Both the position numbers and the translations under genes were made by a program. 64,000 nt of DNA, taken from assembly GCA_902619495.1 (NCBI GenBank), contig CACNEM010000004.1, forward strand, positions 1 through 64,000. The letters run 5' to 3'. This stretch comes from an uncultured Pelagibacteraceae bacterium. Its GTDB lineage: Bacteria > Pseudomonadota > Alphaproteobacteria > Pelagibacterales > Pelagibacteraceae. The notes under the pieces were generated by a model. That model worked only from the letters and a program-made list of their open reading frames with translations. It was not told the origin of the DNA and searched no databases. Shown here piece after piece: positions 35,936-46,287 of the stretch (its first letter is position 1; each line of letters opens with the position of its first letter).

Positions 35936-38017
35936 ATGAATACAAACTTTTTAGATAGTGTAACAAATTTTTTGAAAAAGCGAACCTTTGAATTGCTAGG
36001 TTTAATCTTAGTTTTATCAAGTGTCGCACTTGCGATCGCTTTTACAACATATTCTCCTGAAGATCCTTCATTCATTTATGGGGATAGGAGCTTCGAGATC
36101 CAGAATTTTTTTGGGATTTATGGAAGTAGCATTGCAGATTTTTTATTGCAAAGTTTTGGTTTAGCCTCTTTTTTATTATTGCTTAACTTTTTATTCTGGG
36201 GGTTAGATTTGATTATAAAAAAAGAGTTAAGAAGAATAATCTTAAAATTATTTTTAGTCGTAGCATATTTGACTGTGGGCACAGTTTTTATCTATTTAAC
36301 TTATGATACTTCTTTTTGGTTAATTGATAATGGTAATTCAGGTTTTGTGGGAAAAATAGCATATAACTTTATTAATACTTGGGCTCCGTGGATTGATAAT
36401 ACATACTCAATTTATGGACTTCTTTTATTGACTGTAATATTTTTTTCATTTTCAGCTGATATAAGTTATAAAAAAGTATTCTCAGTAATTATTTCACTTT
36501 TTAGAAGAAAGCCTGTGGAAAATATTGAACCAGATTTTAGTAAAATCAATATTGAATCCCAGCCACGGACTTTGGAAAAACCACAGCAATCTTTTTCATT
36601 TGATACTGGCACAAGTTCTCAAACAGAGCAAGTTACTGCAAAAACTAAATATAAATTACCGGATATAAATTATTTAGAAAAAAATTTATCTAAACTTAGT
36701 TCTGATGAAAATAAAAATCGTCCTGACGCTGAGTTTATGGAAAAAATATTATTAGACTTTGGTATAGACGGAAAAATTAAAACAATTAATAACGGTCCTG
36801 TTGTAAGCCTTTATGAGTTTGAACCAGCGCCTGGTGTAAAAGTATCAAAAATAATCAATTTATCCGAGGATTTAGCAAGAAATACTAGTTCAACTTCAAC
36901 AAGAGTTTCGGTCATTCCAGGAAAAAACACTGTTGGAATTGAAATTCCAAACGAAGAGAGAGAAAGCGTATCAATAAGAGAAATTATTTCTTATGATAAA
37001 TTTCAAAAAAAAGGTGTGAGACTCCCGATAGCACTAGGTAAAAGTATTTCAGGAATGCCAATTGTTGGTGATTTAACATCAATGCCTCACCTTTTAATTG
37101 CAGGTACGACTGGTTCAGGAAAGTCTGTTTGTATTAACACTATAATCGTTTCACTGCTTTACAAACTAAGTCCAGATCTTTGTAAATTTATTTTAATTGA
37201 TCCAAAAATGTTAGAGCTATCTACTTACGAGGGAATACCTCATTTATTAACTCCAGTTATTACTGATGCTAAAAAAGCTACATCAGCTTTATCTTGGACG
37301 GTCAAAGAAATGAATAGCAGATATAAATTAATGAGCAAGGTGGGAGTAAGAAATATTGACGGCTATAACGCTAAGCACAAACTTAAAATGCCTTACATCG
37401 TTGTAGTGGTTGACGAGATGTCAGACTTAATGCTTGTAGCTGGAAAAGAGATTGAAAACTACATTCAAAAATTATCACAAATGGCAAGAGCTGCAGGTAT
37501 TCATATCATCATGGCTACACAGAGACCAAGTGTTGATGTAATAACAGGTACTATAAAAGCAAATTTTCCAACAAGAATATCTTTTCAGGTTAGTTCTAAA
37601 ATCGACAGTAGAACTATTTTAGGTGAGCAGGGTGCTGAACAATTACTTGGTAAAGGAGATATGTTATTTATGTCATCGGCAAATAGGATTGTTAGAATTC
37701 ATGGCCCATATGTTTCTGAGCAAGAAATAGAGAAAATTACTAATTCACTAAGAGCTCAAGGAAAACCAGATTATATGGAAGAGATTACTTCCCAAGAAAC
37801 AACTGAAAGCTCATTTACTCCTGAAAGTGAGGGAGATGAAGATAAATTATTTAATCAAGCTGTAGAAATTATAAAAGCTGAGGGAAGAGCCTCTACAAGC
37901 TTTTTACAGAGAAAATTACAGATCGGCTATAATAGAGCTGCTAGAATTATTGATATGATGGAAGAAAAAGGTATTGTTAGTAAGGCAAATCATGTTGGTA
38001 AACGCGAAGTTCTTTAA
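35936..38017 (+). CDS. ftsK: DNA translocase FtsK
   Basis: A 693-residue septal DNA pump. The N-terminus has about four membrane segments (residues 20-40, 65-95, 100-123, 158-173), then a short linker (~190-240). The motor has Walker A GTTGSGKS at 390-397 and Walker B-like YIVVVVDEMSDLM, plus IHIIMATQRPSVDVITG. The C-terminal gamma winged helix (SFLQRKLQIGYNRAARIIDMMEEKG, in parts) reads KOPS polarity sequences. It coordinates segregation of the terminus with division. The linker is much shorter than in E. coli FtsK. Confidence 0.97.
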   Translation: MNTNFLDSVTNFLKKRTFELLGLILVLSSVALAIAFTTYSPEDPSFIYGDRSFEIQNFFGIYGSSIADFLLQSFGLASFLLLLNFLFWGLDLIIKKELRRIILKLFLVVAYLTVGTVFIYLTYDTSFWLIDNGNSGFVGKIAYNFINTWAPWIDNTYSIYGLLLLTVIFFSFSADISYKKVFSVIISLFRRKPVENIEPDFSKINIESQPRTLEKPQQSFSFDTGTSSQTEQVTAKTKYKLPDINYLEKNLSKLSSDENKNRPDAEFMEKILLDFGIDGKIKTINNGPVVSLYEFEPAPGVKVSKIINLSEDLARNTSSTSTRVSVIPGKNTVGIEIPNEERESVSIREIISYDKFQKKGVRLPIALGKSISGMPIVGDLTSMPHLLIAGTTGSGKSVCINTIIVSLLYKLSPDLCKFILIDPKMLELSTYEGIPHLLTPVITDAKKATSALSWTVKEMNSRYKLMSKVGVRNIDGYNAKHKLKMPYIVVVVDEMSDLMLVAGKEIENYIQKLSQMARAAGIHIIMATQRPSVDVITGTIKANFPTRISFQVSSKIDSRTILGEQGAEQLLGKGDMLFMSSANRIVRIHGPYVSEQEIEKITNSLRAQGKPDYMEEITSQETTESSFTPESEGDEDKLFNQAVEIIKAEGRASTSFLQRKLQIGYNRAARIIDMMEEKGIVSKANHVGKREVL

Positions 38018-38561
38018 AAAAATATTTTTATTCTCGTTTTTTTTATTTATAACAACGAGTTTATTAGCCAATGAAAAAGATCAAATAGTTGCTCAATTAA
38101 ATAGCTTAAATTCTTTGGAATTTACATTTGATCAATTAATTAACGAAAAAACGGAAACAGGTAATTGTCTTTTAGAGTTTCCTGGAAAATTAAAGTGTAA
38201 TTACTTTGATGAAAAGAAAAAAGAACTAGTTATCAATAATAAGAGATTAGCAATAACGCAGAAAAGGTACAATAAAACTTATCATTATCCTGTTTCAAAA
38301 TCTCCATTCTTAAATATTTTATATAAAGATAAACTTTTAGAAATTGTGCAATCAGGAGAACTAGAGTTAACTGATGAAATAATTAAACTTGTTTATTTTG
38401 GCGAAAATGAAATTACAGTTTTTTTTGATAAAAAAAAACTGGATTTGAAAGGATGGGAGATTAAAGATCAATACAACAATAATATAAATTTCTCACTTAA
38501 TATTGTTTCTAAAAATGACACTTTTAAAAAAGGTACCTTTAAAGTACCTGAAATAAACTAA
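37992..38561 (+). CDS. lolA: Outer-membrane lipoprotein carrier protein LolA
   Basis: Signal peptide (KKIFLFSFFLFITTSLLA) followed by a LolA-fold protein. Markers are VAQLNSLNSLEFTFDQLI, TGNCLLEFPGKLKCNYFDEKKKELV and a C-terminal LKGWEIKDQYNNNINFSL (in parts). It carries lipoproteins through the periplasm to the outer membrane. I chose ATG 37992 (189 aa); another in-frame ATG is at 37974. Both are inside the end of ftsK. Its stop overlaps that of the GNAT gene. Confidence 0.86.
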   Translation: MLVNAKFFKKIFLFSFFLFITTSLLANEKDQIVAQLNSLNSLEFTFDQLINEKTETGNCLLEFPGKLKCNYFDEKKKELVINNKRLAITQKRYNKTYHYPVSKSPFLNILYKDKLLEIVQSGELELTDEIIKLVYFGENEITVFFDKKKLDLKGWEIKDQYNNNINFSLNIVSKNDTFKKGTFKVPEIN

Positions 38562-39064
38562 GCTACAAAATCAATTTCCTCTTCTTTAAAAATTTCAAAA
38601 CCTTTAGATTTATAATTTTGTAATGCGCGTTTGTGATCTAAACTACAAGTATGAACCCACATTCTCTCAGGATTTTTTCTTGATGCACTTGCAATAGCAT
38701 GATTTACAAGTGTTGAGCCAAGCTTCAAACCTCTGAATTCTTTTAGTACCCCTAGATTAATAAGCTCTACTTCATTCGATTCGGGATGATATTCTTGTTC
38801 ATAATATCCTACAAGATCTTCACCTTTTTTTAGAATATGTGTTTCTAAATTTTTATTTGTAACATACTTTACCCATTCGCTATCAGACCAAAGTAATCTA
38901 TCTCTCCAGTAATGATCTACGCCTATTTGTTTATAAAAAAATCTATTTAAATGAAAATTATCTTTATCATCCAAAATAATTTGAAAATTTTCTGGAAGAT
39001 TTAAATCAACAGTTTTTGAAAAATCTCTAATTTCTAAAAAATATCTTTTTATTCTTGAAATCAT
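38558..39064 (-). CDS. GNAT-family N-acetyltransferase
   Basis: A 168-residue GCN5-related acetyltransferase. The acetyl-CoA binding region is INLGVLKEFRGLKLGSTLVNHAI (motif A with the R/Q-x-x-G-x-G/A pattern as R-G-L-K-L-G), and the C-terminal HKRALQNYKSKGFEIF is motif B. The substrate is unknown. It lies immediately after the HIT gene (1-base overlap) in a his-linked operon. Confidence 0.88.
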   Translation of the reverse strand: MISRIKRYFLEIRDFSKTVDLNLPENFQIILDDKDNFHLNRFFYKQIGVDHYWRDRLLWSDSEWVKYVTNKNLETHILKKGEDLVGYYEQEYHPESNEVELINLGVLKEFRGLKLGSTLVNHAIASASRKNPERMWVHTCSLDHKRALQNYKSKGFEIFKEEEIDFVA

Positions 39065-39420
39065 TAGCTGACCATCTTTCCAATTTTTTCACCTGCAAAT
39101 ATATGAAAGTGCAAGTGAGGAACTTCCTGACCGCCATCACTTCCAATATTAGTTAATGCTCGATATCCTTTATCTTTGGCGCCCATTAAGTTTGCGACAT
39201 GCGTCACTGCTTTGTTTAACTCTACAATCTCTTTATCTGAAGCTTTGCTGTTGAAATCATTAAGATCTACGTATTCACCTTTAGGAATAACTAAAACATG
39301 AACTTTTTTTTGAGGATTAATATCATGAAAAGCTAATACATGATCATTTTCGTAAACTTTTTTACACGGAATTTCTCCCCTTAGAATTTTAGCAAATATA
39401 TTATTTTTATCGTAACTCAT
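39064..39420 (-). CDS. HIT-family (HinT-like) purine nucleotide hydrolase
   Basis: A 118-residue histidine-triad protein: the active-site triad is in EVPHLHFHIFAG (H-x-H-x-H). Other markers are IFAKILRGEIPCKKVYEND at the N-terminus and PQKKVHVLVIPK. HinT-type proteins hydrolyse AMP-lysine and other phosphoramidates. It overlaps hisE by 4 bp and is likely expressed with the histidine genes. Confidence 0.94.
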   Translation of the reverse strand: MSYDKNNIFAKILRGEIPCKKVYENDHVLAFHDINPQKKVHVLVIPKGEYVDLNDFNSKASDKEIVELNKAVTHVANLMGAKDKGYRALTNIGSDGGQEVPHLHFHIFAGEKIGKMVS

Positions 39421-39689
39421 TTCTGTCTTTTCTTAAGTTCACTCATCACATCTTCAATCTTTATATTATTAGCCTCGAAGTAAACCATCAAATGATAAAT
39501 CACATCAGCAGCTTCGTGTATTTTATTTGAATTTTTTTCCACAGATTCTATTAATTCGCCTATTTCCTCTTTTACTTTTGAAACACTTAAGTTTTTATCA
39601 TTCAAAAGTTTATTTGTATAAGACTTATCTGGAGAAGAATTTTTTCTCTCTCTGATTGTTTTAATTAATTGTTCTAAATTTTCAAACAT
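39417..39689 (-). CDS. hisE: Phosphoribosyl-ATP pyrophosphatase
   Basis: A 90-residue MazG-like all-alpha enzyme for the second step of histidine synthesis. The motifs are KVKEEIGELIESV (metal-binding EExxE) and EAADVIYHLMVYFE (ExxD). It is a stand-alone HisE; the hisI activity is not encoded in this window. It follows hisF by 1 bp. Confidence 0.96.
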   Translation of the reverse strand: MFENLEQLIKTIRERKNSSPDKSYTNKLLNDKNLSVSKVKEEIGELIESVEKNSNKIHEAADVIYHLMVYFEANNIKIEDVMSELKKRQK

Positions 39690-39690
39690 C

Positions 39691-40452
39691 TTATAACCTT
39701 ACTGATACATTTTTAGAATTCAAATATTCTTTGGCATCTTTGATTTTATATTCACCATAATGAAAAATAGAAGCAGCTAAAACTGCGCTTGCACCACCTT
39801 TAACTATTCCATCATATAAATGATCTAGAGTTCCAACACCACCAGAGGCTATTACAGGAATATTGGTACTATTCGTAATTGTTTTTAATAAATCAATATC
39901 ATAACCAGATTTAGTTCCATCTTTATCCATTGAAGTTAATAAAATTTCTCCAGCTCCATTCTCTTCTACTTTTCTAGCAAACTCCACTGCGTCTATACCA
40001 GTTTTATTTCTTCCACCGTGAGTAAAAACTTCCCATTTGTTATCTAAAACTTTTTTAGCATCAATCGCAACTACAATGCATTGAGATCCAAATTTTTTTG
40101 ATGCTTCCTTTACAAAATCAATATTCTTGACTGCAGCAGTATTAATAGAAACTTTATCAGCACCTGCTAGCAATAAATCAGTTATATTTTGAATGGTTCT
40201 AACACCACCGCCGACGGTTAAAGGAACAAAACATTCTTTAGCTGTTTTTCTAACAATTTCAATAATCGTTTCTCTATTTTCATTTGATGCAGTAATATCT
40301 AAAAAACAAATCTCATCAGCGCCACTGTCACTATATATTTTAGCTTGCTCTACTGGATCTCCAGCATCTTTTAGTTCAACAAAGTTTATGCCTTTAACAA
40401 CTCTTCCATCTTTAACATCGAGGCAGGGTATAATTCTATTTTTAAGCATCAA
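39691..40452 (-). CDS. hisF: Imidazole glycerol phosphate synthase cyclase subunit
   Basis: A 253-residue TIM barrel. [19 protein letters not shown] carries the first catalytic Asp (D12), and IVVAIDAKK the second, in the barrel middle. Phosphate-binding loops VTVGGGVR-type ([10 protein letters not shown]) and IASGGVG are present. With HisH it makes ImGP and AICAR; the latter feeds PurH, encoded 14 kb away in the window. It overlaps hisA by 11 bp. Confidence 0.98.
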   Translation of the reverse strand: MMLKNRIIPCLDVKDGRVVKGINFVELKDAGDPVEQAKIYSDSGADEICFLDITASNENRETIIEIVRKTAKECFVPLTVGGGVRTIQNITDLLLAGADKVSINTAAVKNIDFVKEASKKFGSQCIVVAIDAKKVLDNKWEVFTHGGRNKTGIDAVEFARKVEENGAGEILLTSMDKDGTKSGYDIDLLKTITNSTNIPVIASGGVGTLDHLYDGIVKGGASAVLAASIFHYGEYKIKDAKEYLNSKNVSVRL

Positions 40453-41167
40453 TTTCCTTTGCTAACTCATCAAGTTTAATATCACCATCGTAAATAGCTT
40501 TACCAACAATAATGCCCTCAATTTTTTTATTATTTAAATCTCTAGCTTTCTTAATATCATTTATTGAAGAAACACCTCCTGAAATAACAACAGGACATTT
40601 AGATAACTCGGCAATTTTAATAGTTTCATCAAAATTAGGGCTGGTTTTCATTCCATCTTTGTTTATGTCTGTGTAAATAATTCGGCTCACACCATAGCTG
40701 TTAACTTCTTTAAGAAAATCTAAGGTTTTTACATTTAAATTTTCTTTCCAACCTGACACAGAAAGATTTCCATCCTTTGCGTCTAATCCTAAAGCAATTT
40801 GACCTTTAAACTTTTCACAAGACTCTTTTAAAAATTCTTTATTTTTTATGGCACCACTTCCTAAAATTACTTTTTCAACACCTGCATCGATATATTGTTT
40901 AATACTATCAAGAGACCTAACGCCACCACCAATTTCTATTTTTAAATCATACTTGCTTATTATTTCTTTTATAATATCTAAATTGACTGTTTTACCTGTT
41001 AAAGCTCCATCTAAGTCAACAATGTGTAAATTTTTAAAACCGTGATCTCTATATTTTGCTGCTTGATCAACTGGTGAAATTTCATATTCAGTTTTGTTTT
41101 CAAAGTCACCTTTAATTAATCTTACGCATTTTTTATCTTTTATATCTATAGCAGGAAATATTTTCAT
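40442..41167 (-). CDS. hisA: ProFAR isomerase HisA
   Basis: A 241-residue TIM barrel related to His[22 protein letters not shown] begins the barrel (catalytic Asp8), then [13 protein letters not shown] and a second Asp region [10 protein letters not shown]. It catalyses the fourth histidine step. The start overlaps hisH by 1 base. Confidence 0.97.
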   Translation of the reverse strand: MKIFPAIDIKDKKCVRLIKGDFENKTEYEISPVDQAAKYRDHGFKNLHIVDLDGALTGKTVNLDIIKEIISKYDLKIEIGGGVRSLDSIKQYIDAGVEKVILGSGAIKNKEFLKESCEKFKGQIALGLDAKDGNLSVSGWKENLNVKTLDFLKEVNSYGVSRIIYTDINKDGMKTSPNFDETIKIAELSKCPVVISGGVSSINDIKKARDLNNKKIEGIIVGKAIYDGDIKLDELAKEIDA

Positions 41168-41799
41168 TATAATTTTAAAAAGTTATCAATTATTTTTAAT
41201 CCGATTTTATCGCTCTTCTCGGGGTGAAACTGTGTTCCAAACAAATTATCTTTCTCAACTGCGCATACAATTTTTTTTGACGAATAATCTGCTGTTGCTG
41301 AAATGACTGATTTATCTTTAGGAATAAACTCGTAACTGTGAACAAAGTACATATGAGATTTATTTTTTATATCTTTAAATATTTTACTTTTTTTTTGAAT
41401 TTCGATTTCGTTCCATCCAATGTGTGGAAGCTTAAATTTTCCTTGTTGATTATCAATTTTAGAAACTTTGCCAGAAATCCAACCTAATCCCTTTGTTTCT
41501 GCTTCTTCATACCCAATATCCGCAAACATTTGCAATCCTACACAGATTCCTAATAACGGTTTCTTATTTATTATTGCAAATTCTTTAAGTGTATCAACTA
41601 ATCCCTTAATTTGATTAAGAGAGTCAACACAGCTTTTAAATGAGCCTTGCCCTGGTAAAATAATCTTATCACAAGACCTAATTTTATTAATGTCTGAAGT
41701 TACCTCTATATTAACTTTACCTTTAGCTACCTCTGTAAAAGAATTTATGACAGAGCTAATATTGCCCGATTGGTAGTCAACAATTGTGACGTTCATCAA
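41167..41799 (-). CDS. hisH: Imidazole glycerol phosphate synthase glutaminase subunit
   Basis: A 210-residue class I glutamine amidotransferase. The nucleophile Cys is in PLLGICVGLQMFAD; the His-Glu of the triad are in GTQFHPEKSDKIG. It produces ammonia for HisF. It lies 2 bp after hisB and has a 1-base overlap with hisA. Confidence 0.98.
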   Translation of the reverse strand: MMNVTIVDYQSGNISSVINSFTEVAKGKVNIEVTSDINKIRSCDKIILPGQGSFKSCVDSLNQIKGLVDTLKEFAIINKKPLLGICVGLQMFADIGYEEAETKGLGWISGKVSKIDNQQGKFKLPHIGWNEIEIQKKSKIFKDIKNKSHMYFVHSYEFIPKDKSVISATADYSSKKIVCAVEKDNLFGTQFHPEKSDKIGLKIIDNFLKL

Positions 41800-41801
41800 T
41801 T

Positions 41802-42392
41802 TTAAATAGAGCCTTTTGTCGAAGGTATTGAGTTTTTAATTCTTTTATCAATCGCTAAAGCATCTTTTAATGATCTAGCTAAACCTTTATAACACGACTC
41901 AATCTTGTGGTGACTATTTTCACCATAAATATTTTCAATGTGTAGAGTAACTCCAGCTGATTGTGAAAAAGCTTGAAACCACTCTTTAAATAATTCTGTA
42001 TCCATCTCACCTAATTTTTCTACTGGTAAATTAACTTTCCAAATTAAATAAGGTCTATTTGATACATCTATAGAAACTCTGCTTAAAGTTTCATCCATAG
42101 GAATCATCGTTGAGGCGTATCTGGTAATTCCTTTTCTATTACCTGCTGCTTTTTTAATAGCTTCACCTATTGCTATACCCGTATCTTCGGTAGTGTGGTG
42201 TAAATCTATATGCGTATCACCTTTTGCTTTAACATCTAGATCTATAAGAGAATGCTTTGATAATTGCTCCAACATGTGATCTAGAAAACCTATTCCAGTT
42301 TTAATTTTATACTTTCCTCTTCCGTCTAGGTTAACCGCGACAGAAATACTGGTCTCTTTTGTTTTTCTTGTAATTTTTGCTTTTCTACTCAT
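41802..42392 (-). CDS. hisB: Imidazoleglycerol-phosphate dehydratase
   Basis: A 196-residue monofunctional IGPD. The metal-binding repeats are present: [32 protein letters not shown], and the second-half [18 protein letters not shown]. It is the first gene of hisB-hisH-hisA-hisF-hisE, read away from hslVU across a 95-bp spacer. hisG, hisD, hisC and hisI are not in this window. Confidence 0.98.
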   Translation of the reverse strand: MSRKAKITRKTKETSISVAVNLDGRGKYKIKTGIGFLDHMLEQLSKHSLIDLDVKAKGDTHIDLHHTTEDTGIAIGEAIKKAAGNRKGITRYASTMIPMDETLSRVSIDVSNRPYLIWKVNLPVEKLGEMDTELFKEWFQAFSQSAGVTLHIENIYGENSHHKIESCYKGLARSLKDALAIDKRIKNSIPSTKGSI

Positions 42393-42487
42393 AAAATATG
42401 TCGATTTACCTTTGATATATATTTAAATGGTCATTTTATCAATAAATCACTATTGAAGATCTCAAAATAATCTCCACATATAACTCT

Positions 42488-43027
42488 ATGAATACAGCTG
42501 AAAAATGGCACGGCACAACAATTGTCCTTCTTAGAAAGGGTGGAGAAACTATTGTTGCAGGTGACGGTCAAGTCAGTCTTGGTAATACAGTTTTAAAAAG
42601 TAAGGCCAAGAAAGTTAGAAAAATTGAGAACAGAGGAGTTATTGCAGGATTTGCTGGTTCAACTGCAGACGCCTTAACTCTATTTGAGAGACTAGAAGCG
42701 AAATTAGAAAAACATGCTGGCAACTTACAAAGAGCAGCTGTTGAGTTAGCTAAAGATTGGAGAAGTGACAAATTTTTAAGAAGATTAGAGGCATTAATGG
42801 CAGTAGCAGATAAAAATTACAGCTTTATAATTTCTGGAACTGGTGATGTTTTAGAACCAGAAGATGGAATAATCGGAATTGGTTCTGGCGGAAACTACGC
42901 ATTAGCAGCAGCAAAAGTTTTAATTGAAACAGATATGAAAGCAGAGGAAATTGCAAGAAAAGCCTTGAAGGTAGCGTCAGATATTTGTGTATTTACAAAT
43001 AATAATATTACGATGGAAAAAATCTAA
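42488..43027 (+). CDS. hslV: HslV (ClpQ) protease subunit
   Basis: A 179-residue proteasome-like threonine protease. A short propeptide (MNTAEKWHG) precedes the expected N-terminal catalytic Thr in [21 protein letters not shown]-like [13 protein letters not shown] and [13 protein letters not shown] follow. It works with HslU as a heat-shock ATP-dependent protease. No Shine-Dalgarno is seen before the ATG. A -35/-10-like pair, TTGAA (42453-42457) and CACATATA (42475-42482), would place the transcript start almost at the ATG. Confidence 0.96.
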   Translation: MNTAEKWHGTTIVLLRKGGETIVAGDGQVSLGNTVLKSKAKKVRKIENRGVIAGFAGSTADALTLFERLEAKLEKHAGNLQRAAVELAKDWRSDKFLRRLEALMAVADKNYSFIISGTGDVLEPEDGIIGIGSGGNYALAAAKVLIETDMKAEEIARKALKVASDICVFTNNNITMEKI

Positions 43028-44404
43028 ATGTCAAAATCAAAAAAAGAAACAAATCTTAAATTAGTTAAGGGCACTAAAAATGATAACTCTAAAGTTAGTG
43101 CACTTTCACCAAGAGAGATTGTTTCTGAATTAGATAGATATGTAATTGGTCAAAAAGAGGCAAAAAAAGCTGTTGCTGTAGCATTAAGAAATAGATGGAG
43201 AAGACAGGCTCTAACAGATGAAATGAGAGATGAAGTATTACCAAAAAATATTCTCATGATTGGTCCAACAGGTGTTGGTAAAACTGAAATATCCAGAAGA
43301 CTTTCGAAACTCGCTGAAGCTCCATTTATAAAGGTTGAGGCAACAAGATTTACTGAGGTGGGATATGTCGGAAGAGACGTGGAACAAATAGTTAGAGATT
43401 TGATAGAAATAGCTATTTCTATGGAAAGAGAAAGAAAAAGAAAAGAAGTAAAAGCCAAGGCAGAGTTAAAAGCAGAGGAAAAAGTATTAGACGCATTAGT
43501 TGGAAATAAAGCAAGTGTTGCTACAAGAGAAAGTTTTAGAAAAAGACTTAGAAACGGTGATCTGGATGATAATGAAATTGAAATAGAAGTTCAGGACTCG
43601 TCATCCGGAATTCAAAGCTTTGAAATACCAGGAATGCCAGGGGGAAATGTAGGAATGGTTAATCTGGGAGATATTTTAGGTAAATCTATGGGTGGAAAAA
43701 AAGGAAAGAAGAAAAAAATGTCAGTTAAGGAATCCCACGGAATTTTAGTAGCACAGGAATCTGATAAAATGATCGAAGAAGATAAGATTATAAAAGAGGC
43801 TAAAAAAACTACTGAAGAAAATGGAATAGTCTTTTTAGATGAAATTGATAAAGTCTCAGCAAGAAGTGACAGGGTAGGTGGAGATGTTTCTAGAGAAGGA
43901 GTTCAAAGAGACTTGTTGCCTCTAATTGAAGGAACAACAGTAAGCACTAAGCATGGACCTATTAAAACTGATCATATTTTATTTATTGCATCCGGAGCTT
44001 TCCAATTAGCAAAGCCTTCAGATCTGTTACCAGAATTACAAGGAAGATTACCAATCAGAGTGGAATTGAATGCACTAAACGAAGATGATTTCAAAAGAAT
44101 TCTCAAAGAACCAGATAATAGTTTAATTAAACAATATAAAGCACTTTTAAAAACTGAAGACGTTGATCTTGAGTTTTCAGAAGAGGGTATTGATATGCTT
44201 GCAAAAATATCTGCAGAAGTTAATTCCTCAGTTGAAAATATTGGAGCGAGAAGACTTCACACTATTATTGAGAAAGTATTAGACGATATAAGCTTCAATG
44301 CTACAGATAAAGCTGGAGAAACAATCACAGTGGATAAAAAATTTGTTCAAGATAATTTGGGTAATTTAGTTAAGGATACAGACTTATCAAAGTTTATACT
44401 ATAA
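43028..44404 (+). CDS. hslU: HslU (ClpY) AAA+ ATPase subunit
   Basis: A 458-residue unfoldase for HslV. Markers are [21 protein letters not shown] near the N-terminus, Walker [16 protein letters not shown], the pore loop region [12 protein letters not shown], Walker [14 protein letters not shown] and the C-terminal end DLSKFIL required for docking into HslV. It starts directly after the hslV stop. The end overlaps smr on the other strand by 6 bp. Confidence 0.98.
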   Translation: MSKSKKETNLKLVKGTKNDNSKVSALSPREIVSELDRYVIGQKEAKKAVAVALRNRWRRQALTDEMRDEVLPKNILMIGPTGVGKTEISRRLSKLAEAPFIKVEATRFTEVGYVGRDVEQIVRDLIEIAISMERERKRKEVKAKAELKAEEKVLDALVGNKASVATRESFRKRLRNGDLDDNEIEIEVQDSSSGIQSFEIPGMPGGNVGMVNLGDILGKSMGGKKGKKKKMSVKESHGILVAQESDKMIEEDKIIKEAKKTTEENGIVFLDEIDKVSARSDRVGGDVSREGVQRDLLPLIEGTTVSTKHGPIKTDHILFIASGAFQLAKPSDLLPELQGRLPIRVELNALNEDDFKRILKEPDNSLIKQYKALLKTEDVDLEFSEEGIDMLAKISAEVNSSVENIGARRLHTIIEKVLDDISFNATDKAGETITVDKKFVQDNLGNLVKDTDLSKFIL

Positions 44405-44815
44405 ATTCTTTAGCTTAATTAATATCGCACCGTCTCCGCCGTCTTTTACATTGGCTTCATTAATTGAAATTATTAGTTTATTTATCTCAAGATCGGACCT
44501 AATAAACTCTGGCACGGAAAATTTTAATTTTCCGAAATCCTTTGAAATATAAGCATCTTTGTCACTTGTAGAATGTAATCCCTTACCTGTAATTAATAAC
44601 AATTCTTTATACTTATTTTTAATACAAAAAAATAAAATTTCTTTTACTTTTTTGTTTGCATCATCGAGGGTGAAACCGTGAAGATCAAATCTAAATCTTT
44701 CTCTTCTTACAGTCTTTTGGTTATTTTTGTCTTTGTCGTAAATACCTGAGGGATCTTTTATAAAGTTTTCCCAAATTTTCCTATCCTCTTTAGAGAGATC
44801 TTTTTTTTTTATCAC
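44399..44815 (-). CDS. Smr-domain protein (putative nuclease)
   Basis: A 138-residue protein whose C-terminal ~90 residues form an Smr domain: [17 protein letters not shown] (the DLHG motif) and [11 protein letters not shown] (TGKG motif). The ending [13 protein letters not shown] is also typical. Stand-alone Smr proteins can have endonuclease activity, e.g. in ribosome rescue. The neighbour is a Tim44-like gene (overlap 4 bp), the common alphaproteobacterial pairing. Confidence 0.93.
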   Translation of the reverse strand: MIKKKDLSKEDRKIWENFIKDPSGIYDKDKNNQKTVRRERFRFDLHGFTLDDANKKVKEILFFCIKNKYKELLLITGKGLHSTSDKDAYISKDFGKLKFSVPEFIRSDLEINKLIISINEANVKDGGDGAILIKLKNL

Positions 44816-45414
44816 TGGCTAATGATTTCAGATAAATACCAGTTTGGACTTTTGTTGTTAATATTTTTCGTAAATTTCCAGCTATCAGTTACAAATTTAA
44901 TCTTATCAGGATTTCCTTCAATTATTTTATTATCCTTGTCTCTCTTGACAGAAATTACTTCAGCAACAAATTTGACTGTGGCAAATAAATTATCTTTAAT
45001 CTTTTCATATTTTTCAACGGAAGATTCTTTTACACCAATAAATGTAAACTCTGATTTTATATTTTCTTTATTTCTTACTTTTATAGCTTCAGAAAAATTA
45101 GAAAACATATTAGATGAGAGTAAGGCTTTTAATTTTATTAAATCCCCGTTAGAGAATGCTGTTAAAATACTTTCGTAAGCTATCTCTGCGCCTTTTAAAA
45201 ATTCTTTTTTATTTTTTCCCTCTAACACATTTAAATTTTGGGTAACAGGCTCAGACTCTTGTTTAGGCATGCTAAAGTTTTTTTCAGCAAAGTTTGGGTA
45301 AACTTTGGACTCGTGGCCTGTTTTTCTTCCTAAAATACTTCTAAGCCTAAGAATGATAAAACCTGCTATCATTCCTAATAAAATTATATCTAAATATCCA
45401 AAACTGTTACTCAT
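44812..45414 (-). CDS. Tim44-like (TimA) membrane-anchored protein
   Basis: A 200-residue protein with an N-terminal membrane anchor (LDIILLGMIAGFIILRLRSILG, split here for length) followed by GRKTGHE. The C-terminal Tim44 domain covers FLKGAEIAYESILTAFSNGD and NWYLSEI. Alphaproteobacterial homologues of mitochondrial Tim44 sit beside fxsA, secB and smr, as here. Start chosen at ATG 45414 (MSNSFGYL). The role is probably in envelope protein traffic. Confidence 0.9.
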   Translation of the reverse strand: MSNSFGYLDIILLGMIAGFIILRLRSILGRKTGHESKVYPNFAEKNFSMPKQESEPVTQNLNVLEGKNKKEFLKGAEIAYESILTAFSNGDLIKLKALLSSNMFSNFSEAIKVRNKENIKSEFTFIGVKESSVEKYEKIKDNLFATVKFVAEVISVKRDKDNKIIEGNPDKIKFVTDSWKFTKNINNKSPNWYLSEIISQ

Positions 45415-45458
45415 TGTTTGATAAATATACATGAATAATATAATTTTGTATCAGACAA

Positions 45459-45878
45459 ATGAACACATTTTTCTTGATTATTGTAGTTTTACCTGCGTTA
45501 GAGATATTTTTAATGATCAAAATTGGAGGGAAAATAGGAGCTTTAAACACCCTGGGTTTAATTTTTTTTACTGCGATAATTGGCGTTTATTATGCCAGAA
45601 TACAAGGAATACAAACTATTAGGTCTGGAATTAAAAGCATGTATGAGAATAAAGCTCCGATTTATGAAATTTTATCAGGGGCTTCCATTGCATTAGCTGC
45701 TTTATTACTTATTGTGCCTGGTTTTTTTTCAGATTTAATTGGTTTTCTTTTGCTTATACCAATTTCTAGAAAAATTTTATTGAAAATCTTTTTAAGGGGA
45801 AGAGAAATAGATAAATCAAATATCAACAGGAAAACTATTGATGGTGAAATTGTAGATAAGGATAAAGATGAATTATAA
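45459..45878 (+). CDS. fxsA: FxsA-family membrane protein
   Basis: A 139-residue protein with about three to four membrane segments: FFLIIVVLPALEIFLMI at the N-terminus, TLGLIFFTAIIGVYYARIQGI, and IALAALLLIVPGFFSDLIGFLLLIP (in pieces). E. coli FxsA (YtfH-like phage exclusion suppressor) has the same layout. A charged tail follows. It diverges from the Tim44-like gene and overlaps secB by 11 bp. Confidence 0.92.
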   Translation: MNTFFLIIVVLPALEIFLMIKIGGKIGALNTLGLIFFTAIIGVYYARIQGIQTIRSGIKSMYENKAPIYEILSGASIALAALLLIVPGFFSDLIGFLLLIPISRKILLKIFLRGREIDKSNINRKTIDGEIVDKDKDEL

Positions 45879-46287
45879 AATTATAGGTAAATACATTAAA
45901 GATTTAGATTTTAGTATCCCTAACACAAAAACATTCTTTTTACTTACAAAAAATATTTCAAATTATAAAATTAATATTGATATCAAGAGTGAACGAATTA
46001 AACAAAATATAATCGAAATTTTTACTACATTAAGTTTAACCCCAACACGAAATGATTTTGAAAAGATAAATACGAAAATTATATTTGCAACGATAATAGA
46101 ACTCACTAATGAAAAAATTGAAAAGACTGAAATAGAAAAAATTGTACTTATAGAAGTACCTTCAGAAATCTACATTGAACTGAGACAAATTTTTGTAGGG
46201 TTATTCAAAAACTCTGGATTCAAAGATATCAAAATAAGTGAAAAAGTAGATTTTAAAAAACTTTATGAAATGAGAAATATTCAATAG
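45868..46287 (+). CDS. secB: SecB-like protein-export chaperone
   Basis: A 139-residue, strongly diverged SecB. IGKYIKDLDFSIPNTKTFF matches the usual 'QYIKDLSFENP' start, NDFEKINTKIIFATIIEL is the central strand region. The cysteine-rich SecA-binding tail is not evident. It keeps outer-membrane and periplasmic proteins unfolded for SecA. The fxsA-secB-dnaQ context is the alphaproteobacterial standard, which carries much of the weight in this call. Confidence 0.85.
   Translation: MNYKIIGKYIKDLDFSIPNTKTFFLLTKNISNYKINIDIKSERIKQNIIEIFTTLSLTPTRNDFEKINTKIIFATIIELTNEKIEKTEIEKIVLIEVPSEIYIELRQIFVGLFKNSGFKDIKISEKVDFKKLYEMRNIQ

Noticed and set aside
35881-36075. A 65-codon N-terminal extension of the UbiH-like protein.
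   Set aside because: It overlaps the 5' end of ftsK on the other strand, and the FAD motif expected near the N-terminus begins right after ATG 35880.
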